Assembly: GCF_019711535.1 (NCBI RefSeq)
Contig: NZ_JAIGNP010000003.1
Location: forward strand, 62,001-126,000
Length of the DNA stretch: 64,000 bases
Direction: 5' to 3'
Origin: Qipengyuania aestuarii
GTDB lineage: Bacteria; Pseudomonadota; Alphaproteobacteria; Sphingomonadales; Sphingomonadaceae
How positions within the stretch are numbered: the first letter of the stretch is position 1; each line of letters begins with the position of its first letter. The notes under the pieces were generated by a model, which saw only the letters and a program-made list of their open reading frames with translations, was not told where the DNA came from and made no database searches. This document shows, one piece after another, positions 50,321 through 60,703 of this stretch. The translations under genes and the position numbers were made by a program.

Positions 50321-51421
50321 ATGCGCAAACTGGCACTGGGTCTGGCACTGTGCTCGACCGCTCTTTCGTCGGCGGCCCTCGCCCGCGACAACACCGCCTA
50401 TGTCGAACTGGGCTTCGGGCCGTCGCTCGCCCAGGACTTCTATTTCGAGGACTTCTCCGACGGATCGGCCGATGTCACGCTGGAAGAAGATACCGGCTTC
50501 GACGGCGGGATCGTCCTTGGTTACGATTACGGCGCCTTCCGCATCGAGATCGAAGGCAGCTACCGCGAATATGGTCACGACCAGCTGACGGCGCTCGCCA
50601 GCGACGTTGCGGTCGAGAACCCGCTCGGCAAATCCTCGGCGGCCAGCGTCATGGGCAATGCACTGCTCGACCTCGGCAGTGACGACGGTATCCAGGCGTT
50701 CATCGGCGGCGGTGCAGGGTCGGTCTATGTCGACCAGGCGATTTCGCTGGTCGGCACCGGCAATGACGACAATCTCGTCAATGGCGACGACTGGAAGTTC
50801 GCCTGGCAGGCGCTGGCCGGACTGCGCGCGCCGCTGACGGACAGCATCGACGTCGGCCTGCGTTATCGCTTCTTCAACGTGCCGGAATACCGGATCGGCG
50901 GATCCTTCGCCACGCAGAGCGCGCAGACCGACTGGTCATCGCACTCGATCCTCGGCACGCTCGCGTTCAACTTCGGGCGGCCTGCAGCGCCGGTCGCCCC
51001 GCCGCCCCCGCCAACCCCGGTACCGCCGCCACCGCCACCGCCGGCCACCCCGCCGCCGCCCGCACCGGTATGCCAGCAGGGCCCCTACATCGTGTTCTTC
51101 AACTGGGACAAATCGGACATCACGCCCGAAGCGGCGACGATCCTCGACAATGCCGTCTCCGCCTATGCCAATTGCGGCATGGCCTCGGTCATGCTGGCAG
51201 GGCATACCGACACGTCCGGCTCGGCGCAGTACAACATCGGCCTGGCCGAACGGCGCAACGCCTCGGTCCGCGAATACCTTACGGGGCGCGGCATTCCCGG
51301 TACCCGCATTTCTAGCGAGGCCTTCGGCGAGACGCAGTTGCGCGTCCCCACCGCCGACGGCGTGCGCGAACTGCAGAACCGCCGCGTCGAAGTCACCTAC
51401 GGCCCGGGTTCGGGCATGTAA
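50321..51421 (+). CDS. OmpA family outer membrane protein
   Basis: The 366-residue protein has a signal peptide (MRKLALGLALCSTALSSAALA), an eight-strand beta-barrel (about 25-220), a proline-rich linker (PPPPPTPVPPPPP region) and an OmpA C-terminal peptidoglycan-binding domain (IVFFNWDKSDITPEAATIL, LAGHTDTSGSAQYNIGLAER). ATG 50321 is preceded by GGGGAAAACC; it is a separate transcript ended by a terminator. Confidence 0.94.
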   Translation: MRKLALGLALCSTALSSAALARDNTAYVELGFGPSLAQDFYFEDFSDGSADVTLEEDTGFDGGIVLGYDYGAFRIEIEGSYREYGHDQLTALASDVAVENPLGKSSAASVMGNALLDLGSDDGIQAFIGGGAGSVYVDQAISLVGTGNDDNLVNGDDWKFAWQALAGLRAPLTDSIDVGLRYRFFNVPEYRIGGSFATQSAQTDWSSHSILGTLAFNFGRPAAPVAPPPPPTPVPPPPPPPATPPPPAPVCQQGPYIVFFNWDKSDITPEAATILDNAVSAYANCGMASVMLAGHTDTSGSAQYNIGLAERRNASVREYLTGRGIPGTRISSEAFGETQLRVPTADGVRELQNRRVEVTYGPGSGM

Positions 51422-51448
51422 CCCTCTCTGCGCAAGCGGAGCACCGAG

Positions 51449-51478
51449 AAGGGGCCGGAGCGATCCGGTCCCTTTTTT
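51449..51478 (+). terminator. Rho-independent terminator after the OmpA-family gene
   Basis: GGGGCCGGA and TCCGGTCCC form a stem with loop GCGA, followed by a run of six T (51473-51478). Confidence 0.8.
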
Positions 51479-51480
51479 GT

Positions 51481-51538
51481 TGCCCTCCCGCTGCGCTGCT
51501 TGAGCGTATCCTGATGCCCTACCGCTGCGCTGCTTGAG
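51481..51538. repeat. Two tandem copies of a 24-bp repeat
   Basis: TGCCCTCCCGCTGCGCTGCT and the following TGAG (51481-51504) recur at 51515-51538 with one substitution; the period is 34 bases. It lies in the intergenic region between the terminator and the isoaspartyl peptidase gene end. Confidence 0.6.
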
Positions 51539-51583
51539 GGCGGTTTTGTATGGCGCTTCCCAAGTCTGCCCCGCAAAACGACG

Positions 51584-52588
51584 CTATTCGTCGCCGTAGA
51601 TTGCGACTTCGCTCGTTCCGCCGCTGGTCGCGCGGCCGCGGTACATGCCTGCGGTGTTGAAGCTGAAAATGGCATCGCCCGCCGGTGAGACGACGATCAC
51701 GCCGCCATCGCCGCCCAATGCTTTAACATCGTCCATCACTGCATCGCTGGCCACTTGCGCGCTTTCGCCGCCCATTTGCATGCGCGCACAGATCGTCCGC
51801 GCCACGCCGACGCGGATGAAATATTCGCCCCAGCCGGTGGCCGAAACAGCGCAGGCGCGGTTGTCGGCATAGGTGCCCGCGCCAATGACCGGGGCATCGC
51901 CGATGCGGCTCCAGCGTTTGCCGGTCATCCCGCCGGTCGAGGTGCCGGCGGCAAGATTGCCCTGCGTATCCAGCGCCACGGCGCCCACGGTCCCGAACTT
52001 CACATCGACATCGATGGCAGAGAGTTGTTCCGCCTTCATCCGCTCCAGCGACTGGCGGCGAGCATCGGTGTCGAAGAATTCGGGCGGGACGAATTCGATG
52101 CCCTGTTCGGCGGCAAATTCTTCCGCCCCTTCTCCCGCCAGCATCACATGCGGGCTGTCGGTCATCACCTTGCGCGCGAGGAGGATCGGATGACGAATGG
52201 TGGTAACTCCCGCCACCGCGCCCGCATCGCGATCGCGCCCGTCCATGATCGAGGCATCGAGCTCATGCCCGCCCTCCCAGGTGTAGACTGCTCCGCGCCC
52301 GGCATTGAAGCGCGGGTCTTCCTCCAGCAGCAGGATCACCGCCTCGACGGCGTCCAGCGCCTCGCCCCCTTCGGCAAGCACCCTGGCCCCCGCGTCGAGC
52401 GCGGCCTGAAGCGAGGCACGATAGGCAGCGTCTTCTTCAGCCGTCATGTTCTCACGCGCAATGGTGCCCGCCCCGCCGTGGATAGCGAGCGACCAGCGCG
52501 GCGCCTCGTCCTGCGCAAAAGAAGGGGCGGCAAATCCGGTAATGGCAAGCGCCATACCGGGGGCGAGCGTGGTCAAAAATCCTCTCAT
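51584..52588 (-). CDS. Isoaspartyl peptidase/L-asparaginase, exported
   Basis: The 334-residue protein has a signal peptide (about 1-25, ending PSFAQ) and the Ntn-hydrolase fold of type 2 asparaginases: LAIHGGAGTIARENM, FNAGRGAVYTWEGGHELDAS, and the autoprocessing nucleophile Thr in FGTVGAVALDTQGN (about residue 194). It cleaves isoaspartyl peptides or asparagine. The precursor self-cleaves before the Thr. Confidence 0.92.
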   Translation of the reverse strand: MRGFLTTLAPGMALAITGFAAPSFAQDEAPRWSLAIHGGAGTIARENMTAEEDAAYRASLQAALDAGARVLAEGGEALDAVEAVILLLEEDPRFNAGRGAVYTWEGGHELDASIMDGRDRDAGAVAGVTTIRHPILLARKVMTDSPHVMLAGEGAEEFAAEQGIEFVPPEFFDTDARRQSLERMKAEQLSAIDVDVKFGTVGAVALDTQGNLAAGTSTGGMTGKRWSRIGDAPVIGAGTYADNRACAVSATGWGEYFIRVGVARTICARMQMGGESAQVASDAVMDDVKALGGDGGVIVVSPAGDAIFSFNTAGMYRGRATSGGTSEVAIYGDE

Positions 52589-52701
52589 CCCGACGCGATA
52601 GCACGCAAGCCTTCCCGCTCAATACGATAAAGGCCTTTGGATAATCGCCGTGCACGTGTTAGCCCTGCGTAATACAGAAACCCAAAGGGGAGAGAGGTTT
52701 C

Positions 52702-53952
52702 ATGCGTATCGGAAATTATCGGTTCGACGAACAGATCGCGTTGGAGGTGCTCGAAAAGATCGGGTTGGCCCTGATCGTTCTTGCCATCACCTGGCTGGCC
52801 GCCAAGGCCGCGAAATGGGCCTTCGCCAAGCTGGTCGACAATATCTCGTTCTTCCAGCGGGGCACGGGCAATGGCTCGTCGCTGGGGGAATCGCTAGGCA
52901 AGATTGTGGGCCTGCTAATCTGGCTCTTCGGCCTTCTGGTCATCCTGCAGGTCCTCGGCCTCGGCGCGGTTGCCGGACCGGTCGACAGCCTGCTGGAGAA
53001 CTTCGTCGCCTTTATTCCAAACCTTGTCGGTGCGGGCCTTATCTTCTTTATCGGCATGATGGTGGCGCGCATCGTGCGCGATCTGATCATCACCACGCTG
53101 CAGACGGTCGACTTCGACAAATGGGCCAATCGCGGCGGGGTCGACAGTGTGACCGGCAATTCCGCCATCAGCAGGACAATCGCCACCATCGTTTACGCGA
53201 TCATCGTGATTTTCGTGTCGATCATGGCTCTGGAAGCGCTCAATATCGAAAGCATTTCCGGCCCGGCCAGCGGCATGCTGACGCTGATCTTCAATGCCAT
53301 TCCGAACATTATCGCCGCTGCGATCCTGCTCGGCATCGGCTACCTCATCAGCAAGTTCGTGGTTCAGGTGCTCAAGGAAGTGCTGCCGGGCCTCGGCGTC
53401 GACCGGGCGCTGGCGGAAAGCGGGATGATGGCGGAAGGCACACGCGCCTCCAGCATCATCGCCCGCGTGGTGCAGGTGGCGATCATCCTGTTCTTCGCCA
53501 TCGCTGCAACGCGCTTGCTCGGCTTCCCCGAACTGACACGTATCCTCGACCAGGTACTGGAACTGGGTGGCCGCGTGATCTTCGGCGCGGTGGTTATCGC
53601 CTTCGGCTTCTTCATCGCCAACCTTCTCGCCCGGCTCATCTCGGGTGAAGGCGAGGCCGGAACAGCCGCCACCATCGTGCGCTGGGCCACGATCATCCTG
53701 TTCGTCTTCATGGGCCTGCAGTTCACCGGCATCGGCGGGATGATCCCCGGCAATGTGCTTACCATCATCATTGCGGGCATTTCGGTGGCCGGCGCGCTGG
53801 CCTTCGGCCTGGGCGGCCGTGACTGGGCGGCGCGCAAGCTCGACCAGATGGACAGCGATCTGGGCGGCAGCACACCGAAGCCTGCACCCAAGCCCAAGCG
53901 CCGCAAGGCCGCCGCTCCGACGAGCGACGATCCCTTGCCACCGGGCGCGTAA
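52702..53952 (+). CDS. Mechanosensitive-channel-related protein with conserved TM-helix repeats
   Basis: The 416-residue protein has about ten hydrophobic segments in repeated units such as FVAFIPNLVGAGLIFFIGMM and LTLIFNAIPNIIAAAILLGI (the CTMR/TM_helix repeat pattern of small MscS-like proteins). It lacks the MscS cytoplasmic domain. Role: ion channel-like or membrane-stress protein. Ribosome site AGGGGAGAGAGG precedes the start. Confidence 0.82.
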   Translation: MRIGNYRFDEQIALEVLEKIGLALIVLAITWLAAKAAKWAFAKLVDNISFFQRGTGNGSSLGESLGKIVGLLIWLFGLLVILQVLGLGAVAGPVDSLLENFVAFIPNLVGAGLIFFIGMMVARIVRDLIITTLQTVDFDKWANRGGVDSVTGNSAISRTIATIVYAIIVIFVSIMALEALNIESISGPASGMLTLIFNAIPNIIAAAILLGIGYLISKFVVQVLKEVLPGLGVDRALAESGMMAEGTRASSIIARVVQVAIILFFAIAATRLLGFPELTRILDQVLELGGRVIFGAVVIAFGFFIANLLARLISGEGEAGTAATIVRWATIILFVFMGLQFTGIGGMIPGNVLTIIIAGISVAGALAFGLGGRDWAARKLDQMDSDLGGSTPKPAPKPKRRKAAAPTSDDPLPPGA

Positions 53953-53989
53953 CCGAGGCTGACAAGACACCAAGGAGAGAGGGTGTCCC

Positions 53990-54023
53990 GGGGGCGCGGG
54001 AGGAAAACTCTCGCGCCCCCTTT
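53990..54023 (+). terminator. Rho-independent terminator between the channel and SDR genes
   Basis: GGGGGCGCGGGAG and CTCTCGCGCCCCC form a strong stem followed by TTT. It ends the transcript of the channel-related gene. Confidence 0.75.
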
Positions 54024-54063
54024 CTCATGTGGTACCGCCCTCCGGGAAAGAGGAGCATACGCA

Positions 54064-55026
54064 ATGAGCAATTTCGGTTTTTCGAGCACGGCAGATGAAG
54101 TTCTTGCCGATATCGATCTCAAGGGGCGCACGGCATTCGTCACCGGAGGGTATTCTGGCCTCGGCCGCGAAACCGCCCGCGCCATGGCTGCACGCGGCGC
54201 GCACGTGATCCTGTCCGGCCGCGATGCAACCAAGCTGGCCGCTGCCGCCGATGCCATTGCCGAGGAAACAGGCGCCAAGGTGGAGACCCTCGTGTGCGAT
54301 CTCGCCTCGCTCGACAGCATTCGAAAGGCTGCGGGAGAGGCGAACGATCGCTTTGCGAAGATCGACCTGCTGATCAACAATGCCGGGGTCATGGCCTGCG
54401 ACGAGGCGGAAACGACCGACGGTTTCGAAATGCAGTTCGGCACCAATCACATCGGCCATTTCCTGCTGACCAATCTGCTGATGCCGCTGGTCGAGGCTGG
54501 AGAGCGCCAGCGGATCGTCAACCTTTCCAGCCGCGGCCACCATATCGCGCCGGTCGATTTCGACGATCCCAATTTCGAGAATCGCGAATATGACAAATGG
54601 GTAAGCTACGGGCAGTCGAAGACCGCCAATGTGCTGTTTGCCGTGGGGCTCGAGCGGCGGCTCGTAGCCAAGGGCATCCATGCCTATGCGCTTCACCCCG
54701 GCGGCATAAACACCAATCTTGGGCGCCATATGAGCGAGGAGGAGATGGCCGACCTGATGGAAAGAATCCGCAAGTCGGCAGAAGCGCGCGGAGAAAAACC
54801 CGAACCCTTCAAGTCCATCCCCCAGGGCGCGGCGACGACATGCTGGGTCGCCACTACTCCCGAACTGGAGGGGCGCGGCGGCCTCTATTGCGAAGACTGC
54901 CATGTGGCCGAGCAGGACGATCACGACACCGGCGGCGGTGTGCGCAGCTATGCGGTGGACGAGGACAAGGCCGAACGATTGTGGCAGCTGAGCGAAAAGA
55001 TGGTCGGCCAGACGTTTGACTATTGA
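54064..55026 (+). CDS. Short-chain dehydrogenase/reductase (retinol-dehydrogenase type)
   Basis: The 320-residue protein is an SDR with TGGYSGLG (27-34), NNAGVM, and the catalytic motif YGQSK (VSYGQSKTANVLFAVGLERR). It resembles the WW-domain oxidoreductase/retinol dehydrogenase branch, which takes bulky or lipophilic alcohols; the real substrate is unknown. GGAAAGAGGAGCATACGCA precedes ATG 54064. Confidence 0.9.
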   Translation: MSNFGFSSTADEVLADIDLKGRTAFVTGGYSGLGRETARAMAARGAHVILSGRDATKLAAAADAIAEETGAKVETLVCDLASLDSIRKAAGEANDRFAKIDLLINNAGVMACDEAETTDGFEMQFGTNHIGHFLLTNLLMPLVEAGERQRIVNLSSRGHHIAPVDFDDPNFENREYDKWVSYGQSKTANVLFAVGLERRLVAKGIHAYALHPGGINTNLGRHMSEEEMADLMERIRKSAEARGEKPEPFKSIPQGAATTCWVATTPELEGRGGLYCEDCHVAEQDDHDTGGGVRSYAVDEDKAERLWQLSEKMVGQTFDY

Positions 55027-55165
55027 GTCCCGCCGCGGCGCCAGCACTCGTCCGGCCTGATCGACCGTTGATCGGGTGGCTGCTTGCCAGCGGCCCCCGG
55101 CGGGCGCAAACAGACCACAAAAGACAATAAGACATTTGCATCATTTCCGGGAAACCAGGGGAACC

Positions 55166-56953
55166 ATGCCCATGAAGACCTTCGCCGCTGCCATCGCGCT
55201 CGCTACAGCGACCATCCTTCCTGCCGGCGCCGCCATGGCGCAGAACGCCTCCACCGATGCCGCCAGTGCTGACTGGATCGAGACGAGCAACGCCTACACC
55301 GAAAAGCTGATCGAATTCCAAGCTGGGTTCTATCCCGAGAGCGCGAGTTCGTCGGGCTATGAACAATATGACGGCATGACCTTCGACTATTCGCCCGACA
55401 GCACCGAGCGGTACATTGCGGGTGCCAAGGCGCTGCGCGCGGAATTCGCCGCCGCCATGGCGAGCGAGAGCAACACCTTCGTCAAGCAGGACCTTGCCAT
55501 CCTGATCGACAGCCTCGACCGGTCGATCCTTTCGTCTGAGCTGAACGAGCGCATGATGCTCGAATGGAACGAGCTGCCGCAAAGCATCTTCTATTCGATC
55601 GGCACCATGCTATCGGACCAGACCGCCGAGAACCGCCGGGCGTCGGCCGTGCAATTGCTCAATCGCTATACCGGTGTAGCCGATGGCTACGAGCCCTATA
55701 CCGAGCTTGCCAAGGCGCGCTTCGAGGCGAGCCGCGGTGACGGCAAGATCGGCCCCTACCGGGTGGAGGTCGAGGAATCGATCGGCAAGATCCCGACCTT
55801 TGCCGCCGGCATCCGCGAACTGTTCGAGAAATACGACATCGACGGCGCCGAGGAAGCCCTTGATGCGATGGACCGTCAGTTTGCCGATTATGGCGAATGG
55901 ACCCGCGACGTGGTGCTGCCCGCCGCGCGTGACGAAGCCCGTTTGCCGGAGGAGCTTTATGCCCTCAACCTGCGCAACGTCGGCATCGACATGGACCCGC
56001 GCGAGGCGATGAGCCAGGCCCGCCGGGGCTTCTATGAGGTCCGCGCCCAGATGGAAGCGCTCGCCCCGCAGATCGCGGAAAAGAACGGCTGGCCGGAAAC
56101 CGACATGGCTTCGGTCATGACGCGGCTGAAGCAGCAGACGATCCCCAACGACGAGATCGAGGAATTCTATCGCGGGGTGAACCGCGAACTGGAGGCCAAG
56201 GTGCGCGAGAACGATATCGTCTCGCTGCCCGATAGCGAATTGCAGATGCGCGTCGCCTCGGTCGCCGAAAGCGCTGCCCAGCCGGCCCCGCATATGCGCC
56301 CGCCGCGCCTGATCGGGAATACCGGCGAACAGGGCACCTTCGTGCTCACGGTCGGCAATCCGACTGCGAGTGCCGAGGATGCCTATGACGATTTCAACTT
56401 CCCTGCCGCCAGCTGGACGCTGAGCGCACATGAGGCGCGTCCCGGCCATGAGATGCAGTTCGCCGCACTGGTCGAAAACGGGGTTTCGCTTGCCCGCATG
56501 CTCTACGCCTTCAACAGCGTGAACGTGGAAGGCTGGGCGCTTTATGCGGAAGCGGAAATGATGCCGCACGAACCGATCGAAGGACAGTTCATCGCCCAGC
56601 AGTTCCGCCTGCTGCGCGCTGCCCGCGCCTTCCTCGATCCGGCACTGAACCTCGGCCTGATGACGCGTGAGGAAGCCGAACGCGTGCTGCGTGAAGAAGC
56701 CCTGTTCTCACCCGGGATGACCAAGCAAGAACTCGACCGTTACCAGTTCCGCATGCCGGGGCAGGCCGGATCCTATTATTACGGCTATCGCAAGCTGATC
56801 GACCTGCGGGTAGAAACCGAGCTGGCGCTGGGCGAGGACTTCGACGAGAAGGCGTTCAACGATTTCCTGCTGAGCCAGGGAATCATTCCGCTCGAACTGA
56901 TTGCCAAGGCGGTGCGCGAAGAGTTCATTCCAGCGCAGCGCAGCGGCAGCTGA
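55166..56953 (+). CDS. DUF885 family exported metallopeptidase-like protein
   Basis: The 595-residue protein has a signal peptide (MPMKTFAAAIALATATILPA, cleaved near MAQ) and the DUF885 domain. SAHEARPGHEMQFAALVENG carries the HExxPGH-type zinc-site candidate, and NVEGWALYAEAEM adds the conserved downstream Glu. Family members are annotated as bacterial proteins of unknown function with peptidase-like features. Start may be ATG 55166 or 55172. Confidence 0.85.
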   Translation: MPMKTFAAAIALATATILPAGAAMAQNASTDAASADWIETSNAYTEKLIEFQAGFYPESASSSGYEQYDGMTFDYSPDSTERYIAGAKALRAEFAAAMASESNTFVKQDLAILIDSLDRSILSSELNERMMLEWNELPQSIFYSIGTMLSDQTAENRRASAVQLLNRYTGVADGYEPYTELAKARFEASRGDGKIGPYRVEVEESIGKIPTFAAGIRELFEKYDIDGAEEALDAMDRQFADYGEWTRDVVLPAARDEARLPEELYALNLRNVGIDMDPREAMSQARRGFYEVRAQMEALAPQIAEKNGWPETDMASVMTRLKQQTIPNDEIEEFYRGVNRELEAKVRENDIVSLPDSELQMRVASVAESAAQPAPHMRPPRLIGNTGEQGTFVLTVGNPTASAEDAYDDFNFPAASWTLSAHEARPGHEMQFAALVENGVSLARMLYAFNSVNVEGWALYAEAEMMPHEPIEGQFIAQQFRLLRAARAFLDPALNLGLMTREEAERVLREEALFSPGMTKQELDRYQFRMPGQAGSYYYGYRKLIDLRVETELALGEDFDEKAFNDFLLSQGIIPLELIAKAVREEFIPAQRSGS

Positions 56954-56956
56954 CGA

Positions 56957-57958
56957 TTACAGCCATCTGAGGCGTCGGAACACCACAATCAGCGCGATGA
57001 AGAGAAATCCGCACAGTGCGACGACGCCCCAGAAGGCATCGGGATCGTCCATCCCCGGCATGCCGCCGACATTTATGCCGAGAAGCCCGGTCAGGAAACT
57101 GAGCGGCAGGAATATCCCCGCCACAATGGTGAGCATGTAGGTCGCATGCTCGCTGCTGGCGAGGCTGCGGGCGCGCAATTCGTCCTGCAGCACGACGGCG
57201 CTTTCCTTGCTGATATCGATGTCGTCGAGGTAGCGGCGCAGCCGCGCAATGCTCTCGGCGATTTCGCGGCGATCGTGGTCCTCGAACCAGTAAGGGGCAT
57301 CGCGGCTGATCTGCTCCAGCGCCTCGTGCTGGGGGGCCATGTGGCGCTTGAGCCCCAGGCAGTTGCGCCGGATCGTGGAAATGCGTTTCAGCATTTCCTC
57401 GGCATGTTCGTCCGGATCGTCATCCTCCAGATCGTCGAGCACTTGGTTCATATCTACGATTGCCTGGCTCATCCGCGTGATCAGCAATTCGGCAAGCAGG
57501 GTGATCGTCGCACCGGCATCCGGGGGCCCAATGCCGCGGTCGAGCATGGCGACGATTTCGCGCGGGGTCTGCAGCGGATGGCGGCGCAGCGTCACCAGGC
57601 GGTTCCCATCGCACCACAGCTGCATGGAGATCATGTCCTCCGGCTCTGCCCCCGGATTGAAATTGATCCCGCGCAAGGTCCCGACCAGGGTCTCGCCTTC
57701 TACAAAAGCACGCGGCCGCGTCTGATCGCTGGTGAGTAGTTCCGCAGTCGGTTCGGGCACATGGAGTTCGTTCTCCAGCCACTGCTGCACCCCCGGGCGA
57801 TTGCGGCACAGATGCACCCACAGCACCTCTCCCGGTGCGGCAGGCTGCCAGTTCTGTGCTTCTTCCCAGCCGATAGGCCGCGCACCGCCCTGCCCATCGA
57901 GCACGCGCCCGAAGAGGAGAGGCGTATGGGTTTCAGTGTCGTCGGTCGGCTCTCTCAT
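56957..57958 (-). CDS. CorA/ZntB family divalent cation transporter
   Basis: The 333-residue protein has the CorA-like N-terminal cytoplasmic domain, a long helix and two C-terminal membrane helices. The pore signature reads GLLGINVGGMPG, that is GIN in place of GMN, as in the ZntB branch, which transports zinc. The C-terminus FRRLRWL follows the second helix. ATG 57958 is chosen. It converges with DUF885, three bases apart. Confidence 0.88.
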   Translation of the reverse strand: MREPTDDTETHTPLLFGRVLDGQGGARPIGWEEAQNWQPAAPGEVLWVHLCRNRPGVQQWLENELHVPEPTAELLTSDQTRPRAFVEGETLVGTLRGINFNPGAEPEDMISMQLWCDGNRLVTLRRHPLQTPREIVAMLDRGIGPPDAGATITLLAELLITRMSQAIVDMNQVLDDLEDDDPDEHAEEMLKRISTIRRNCLGLKRHMAPQHEALEQISRDAPYWFEDHDRREIAESIARLRRYLDDIDISKESAVVLQDELRARSLASSEHATYMLTIVAGIFLPLSFLTGLLGINVGGMPGMDDPDAFWGVVALCGFLFIALIVVFRRLRWL

Positions 57959-58108
57959 GCGCCGGTTGATGCAACAAGGCGCCCGGCTTTGCCAGCGGCT
58001 TCGTCCATGCAACTCGACGAAACGCGCTTGCCCTGCCCTTGACCTTGCCCTAACGCGCCGCCCCCCGCGTCGAACGGTTCAAGTATCCGGGCCGACGCTT
58101 CCGAAGTC

Positions 58109-59431
58109 ATGTTGGATAATTCGATGAATAACTCGATCAAATTCGCCACGTCCGCTCTCGCCCTCGGCGTCGGACTTGCCCTTTCCGCACCGGCATATGC
58201 TGGCGGTTTCTACATTCAGGAACAGTCGACCAAGGAAGCCGGCCGCGCCTATTCGGGCGATGCTGCCGCTGCCGACAGCGCAGCCACCGTATTCTTCAAT
58301 CCCGCCGGGATGACGGAACTCGAAGGCATCACCGTCGAAGCGAATGCTCAGGCGCTGTTCGTCGATGCGCGCCAGTCCAACACGGGTACCACCCGCACCG
58401 TTCCCGGCGTGCCTGTTGCCATTCCTGTCACCGGCAGCGACGGCGGCAATCCTTTTGCACAGCCGCTGGTCATCCCCTCCTTCTACGCCACCGCGCAGGT
58501 CACCGACCGCCTCTGGCTCGGCCTTGGCGTGAACAGCCCGTTCGGCGTTGTGGTCGATTACGATGAAGATTTCTTCGGTCGTTACGATTCGCTCAAGTCC
58601 GACGTATTCACTGTGAACGTGCAGCCCAGCGCAGCGTTTAAGCTGTCGGACAACATCTCGATCGGCGCCGGTGTCGACGTGCAATATGTCGATGTCGAGC
58701 TCGCCAATGCAGTGCCGAACCTTAATCCGGCGGACGCCGATGCTGCGCTCAATATTCAGGGCGATGACATTTCGGTAGGCTGGAACGCCGGCATCACCGC
58801 AACTTTCGACCCGGTTCGTCTCGGCGCACACTATCGTTCGTCAGTCGACCACACGCTTGAAGGCGAATTCGACCTGTCCGGTCTCACCGGCCCGCTGGCT
58901 GGCAATAACGTCCTGACCGATGCCACGGCGCCGCTTTCGACTCCGGATATCGCCACCGTCAGCGTCATGTTCGGTACCGATACTCCGTATCGCGTTTACG
59001 GCACCTGGCGCTGGTACAACTGGAGCAATTTCGACGAGATCCGCGTGGTCCCCGAAGGTGCCCCCACCCAGGTGAGCGAACAGAACTATCGCGACACTTA
59101 TTCGATGGCCATTGGCGCTGAATATGACTTCACCGAGCGCTTCACCCTGCGCGCCGGCACGATGTTCGACGAATCGCCGATCACCGACCAATTCCGTACC
59201 ACGCGCGTTCCCGATGGCGACCGCACCTGGCTTTCGGTCGGCGGTACCTACGATCTCAACGAAACGATCTCCGCCAGCCTGGCCTATGCGCACGTCTTCG
59301 TGAAGAGCGAGCCGCTCGATCGCACCGACGGCTTCTTCCAGGGCACGCCCGCAGCCGTGGATGCCACGATCCGGTCCGACAGCCGCGGCAATGCCGATGT
59401 GCTGGCATTCTCGCTGGCCGCCAACTTCTGA
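58109..59431 (+). CDS. OmpP1/FadL family outer membrane transporter
   Basis: The 440-residue protein has a signal peptide (about 1-32, ending APAYA) and the FadL family N-terminus [20 protein letters not shown] with [16 protein letters not shown], followed by a 14-strand beta barrel. FadL proteins take up hydrophobic compounds such as long-chain fatty acids. Start ATG 58109 or 58124. It is followed by a stable hairpin and then ispG. Confidence 0.92.
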   Translation: MLDNSMNNSIKFATSALALGVGLALSAPAYAGGFYIQEQSTKEAGRAYSGDAAAADSAATVFFNPAGMTELEGITVEANAQALFVDARQSNTGTTRTVPGVPVAIPVTGSDGGNPFAQPLVIPSFYATAQVTDRLWLGLGVNSPFGVVVDYDEDFFGRYDSLKSDVFTVNVQPSAAFKLSDNISIGAGVDVQYVDVELANAVPNLNPADADAALNIQGDDISVGWNAGITATFDPVRLGAHYRSSVDHTLEGEFDLSGLTGPLAGNNVLTDATAPLSTPDIATVSVMFGTDTPYRVYGTWRWYNWSNFDEIRVVPEGAPTQVSEQNYRDTYSMAIGAEYDFTERFTLRAGTMFDESPITDQFRTTRVPDGDRTWLSVGGTYDLNETISASLAYAHVFVKSEPLDRTDGFFQGTPAAVDATIRSDSRGNADVLAFSLAANF

Positions 59432-59443
59432 TAGCCAACTCTC

Positions 59444-59469
59444 GTGAAGGGGCGTCATTGCCCCTTCAC
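59444..59469. terminator. Stable hairpin between fadL-type gene and ispG
   Basis: GTGAAGGGGC (59444-59453) and GCCCCTTCAC (59460-59469) form a perfect 10-bp stem with loop GTCATT, 13 bases past the stop codon. No T run follows, so termination efficiency is uncertain. Confidence 0.55.
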
Positions 59470-59493
59470 ATTCCCCGCTCTATATCGGGGTCC

Positions 59494-60645
59494 ATGTCTT
59501 CCATTCGACCTTGGCGCACGATCGAGCGCCGCCAGTCCCGCCAGATCATGGTCGGCAGCGTGCCTGTCGGCGGCGATGCGCCCATCAGCGTCCAGACCAT
59601 GACCAATACGCCGACCGAAGATGTCGGCGCGACGATCGACCAGATCCGTCGCTGCGAAGATGTCGGTGCCGACATCATCCGCGTTTCCTGCCCGACCGAG
59701 GAATCGACCGCGCATTTCGACCAGATCACGCGGGCGGCCAATGTGCCCATCGTGGCCGACATCCATTTCCATTACAAACGCGCGCTTGAAGCTGCCGACA
59801 AGGGCGCGGCATGTCTGCGCATCAACCCGGGCAACATCGGTGATAGCAAACGCGTTGCCGAAGTGGTCCGTGCGGCCAAGGCCAACGGCTGCGCCATCCG
59901 CATCGGGGTGAACGCCGGCAGCCTGGAGAAGGATCTGCTTGAGAAATATGGCGAGCCTTGCCCCGAAGCGCTGATCGAAAGCGCGCTCGATCATATAAAA
60001 CTGCTGCAGGACCACGATTTTCACGAATACAAGGTGGCGGTAAAAGCCAGCGACGTATTCCTCGCCGTTGCCGCCTATCATGGCTTGGCCGAAGCGGTGG
60101 ATTGTCCCTTGCATCTCGGCATCACCGAAGCAGGCGGCCTGATCGGCGGCACGGTCAAATCCAGCATCGGCATCGGGAGCCTGCTCTGGGCCGGTATCGG
60201 CGACACCATTCGGGTCTCGCTTTCCGCCGAGCCGGAGCAGGAAGTGAAGGTCGGCTTCGAAATGCTGAAGGCGCTGGGCCTGAGGACGCGCGGCGTACGC
60301 GTCGTGTCCTGCCCCAGCTGTTCGCGTCAGGGCTTCGACGTAATCCGGACTGTGGAAACGCTGGAAAAGCGCCTGGAGCACATCAAGACACCGATGAGCC
60401 TTTCGGTCCTGGGCTGCGTGGTCAATGGCCCGGGCGAAGCGCGCGAGACTGATATCGGTCTGACCGGCGGTGGTTCGGGCAAGCACATGGTGTACCTCTC
60501 GGGCGTGAAGAACCACCATATCGAGAGCGACGACATGCTCGATCACATCGTGAAGCTGGTCGAAGAAAAAGCCGCCGCGATCGAAGCCGGGGAAGCGGTC
60601 GCCTTTGATCCGCATGCCCCCAAAGAGGCCGAGGCAGCCGAATAG
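59494..60645 (+). CDS. ispG: 4-hydroxy-3-methylbut-2-en-1-yl diphosphate synthase
   Basis: The 383-residue protein carries out the sixth step of the MEP isoprenoid pathway with a 4Fe-4S cluster. Cluster cysteines are in [11 protein letters not shown] and [12 protein letters not shown]; the N-terminus [20 protein letters not shown] is typical. I chose ATG 59494 ([13 protein letters not shown]); 59458 is an upstream TTG without support. Confidence 0.95.
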   Translation: MSSIRPWRTIERRQSRQIMVGSVPVGGDAPISVQTMTNTPTEDVGATIDQIRRCEDVGADIIRVSCPTEESTAHFDQITRAANVPIVADIHFHYKRALEAADKGAACLRINPGNIGDSKRVAEVVRAAKANGCAIRIGVNAGSLEKDLLEKYGEPCPEALIESALDHIKLLQDHDFHEYKVAVKASDVFLAVAAYHGLAEAVDCPLHLGITEAGGLIGGTVKSSIGIGSLLWAGIGDTIRVSLSAEPEQEVKVGFEMLKALGLRTRGVRVVSCPSCSRQGFDVIRTVETLEKRLEHIKTPMSLSVLGCVVNGPGEARETDIGLTGGGSGKHMVYLSGVKNHHIESDDMLDHIVKLVEEKAAAIEAGEAVAFDPHAPKEAEAAE

Positions 60646-60660
60646 GCGGAACGCCTCGGC

Positions 60661-60699
60661 AGGTGCTCCGTAAGTTGGTTACAGCCATGCGGAGCAGCC
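60661..60699 (+). promoter_or_regulatory. Hairpin overlapping the ppa ribosome site
   Basis: AGGTGCTCCG (60661-60670) pairs with CGGAGCAGCCT (60690-60699 region) with one bulge. The GGAG that serves ppa (ATG 60704) lies in the 3' arm, so folding would hide the ribosome site. Confidence 0.45.
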
Positions 60700-60703
60700 T
60701 TTC

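Noticed and set aside
53983-54063. Extended N-terminus of the SDR from 53983
   Set aside because: The segment covers a transcription terminator; ATG 54064 has a good ribosome site and matches the family length.
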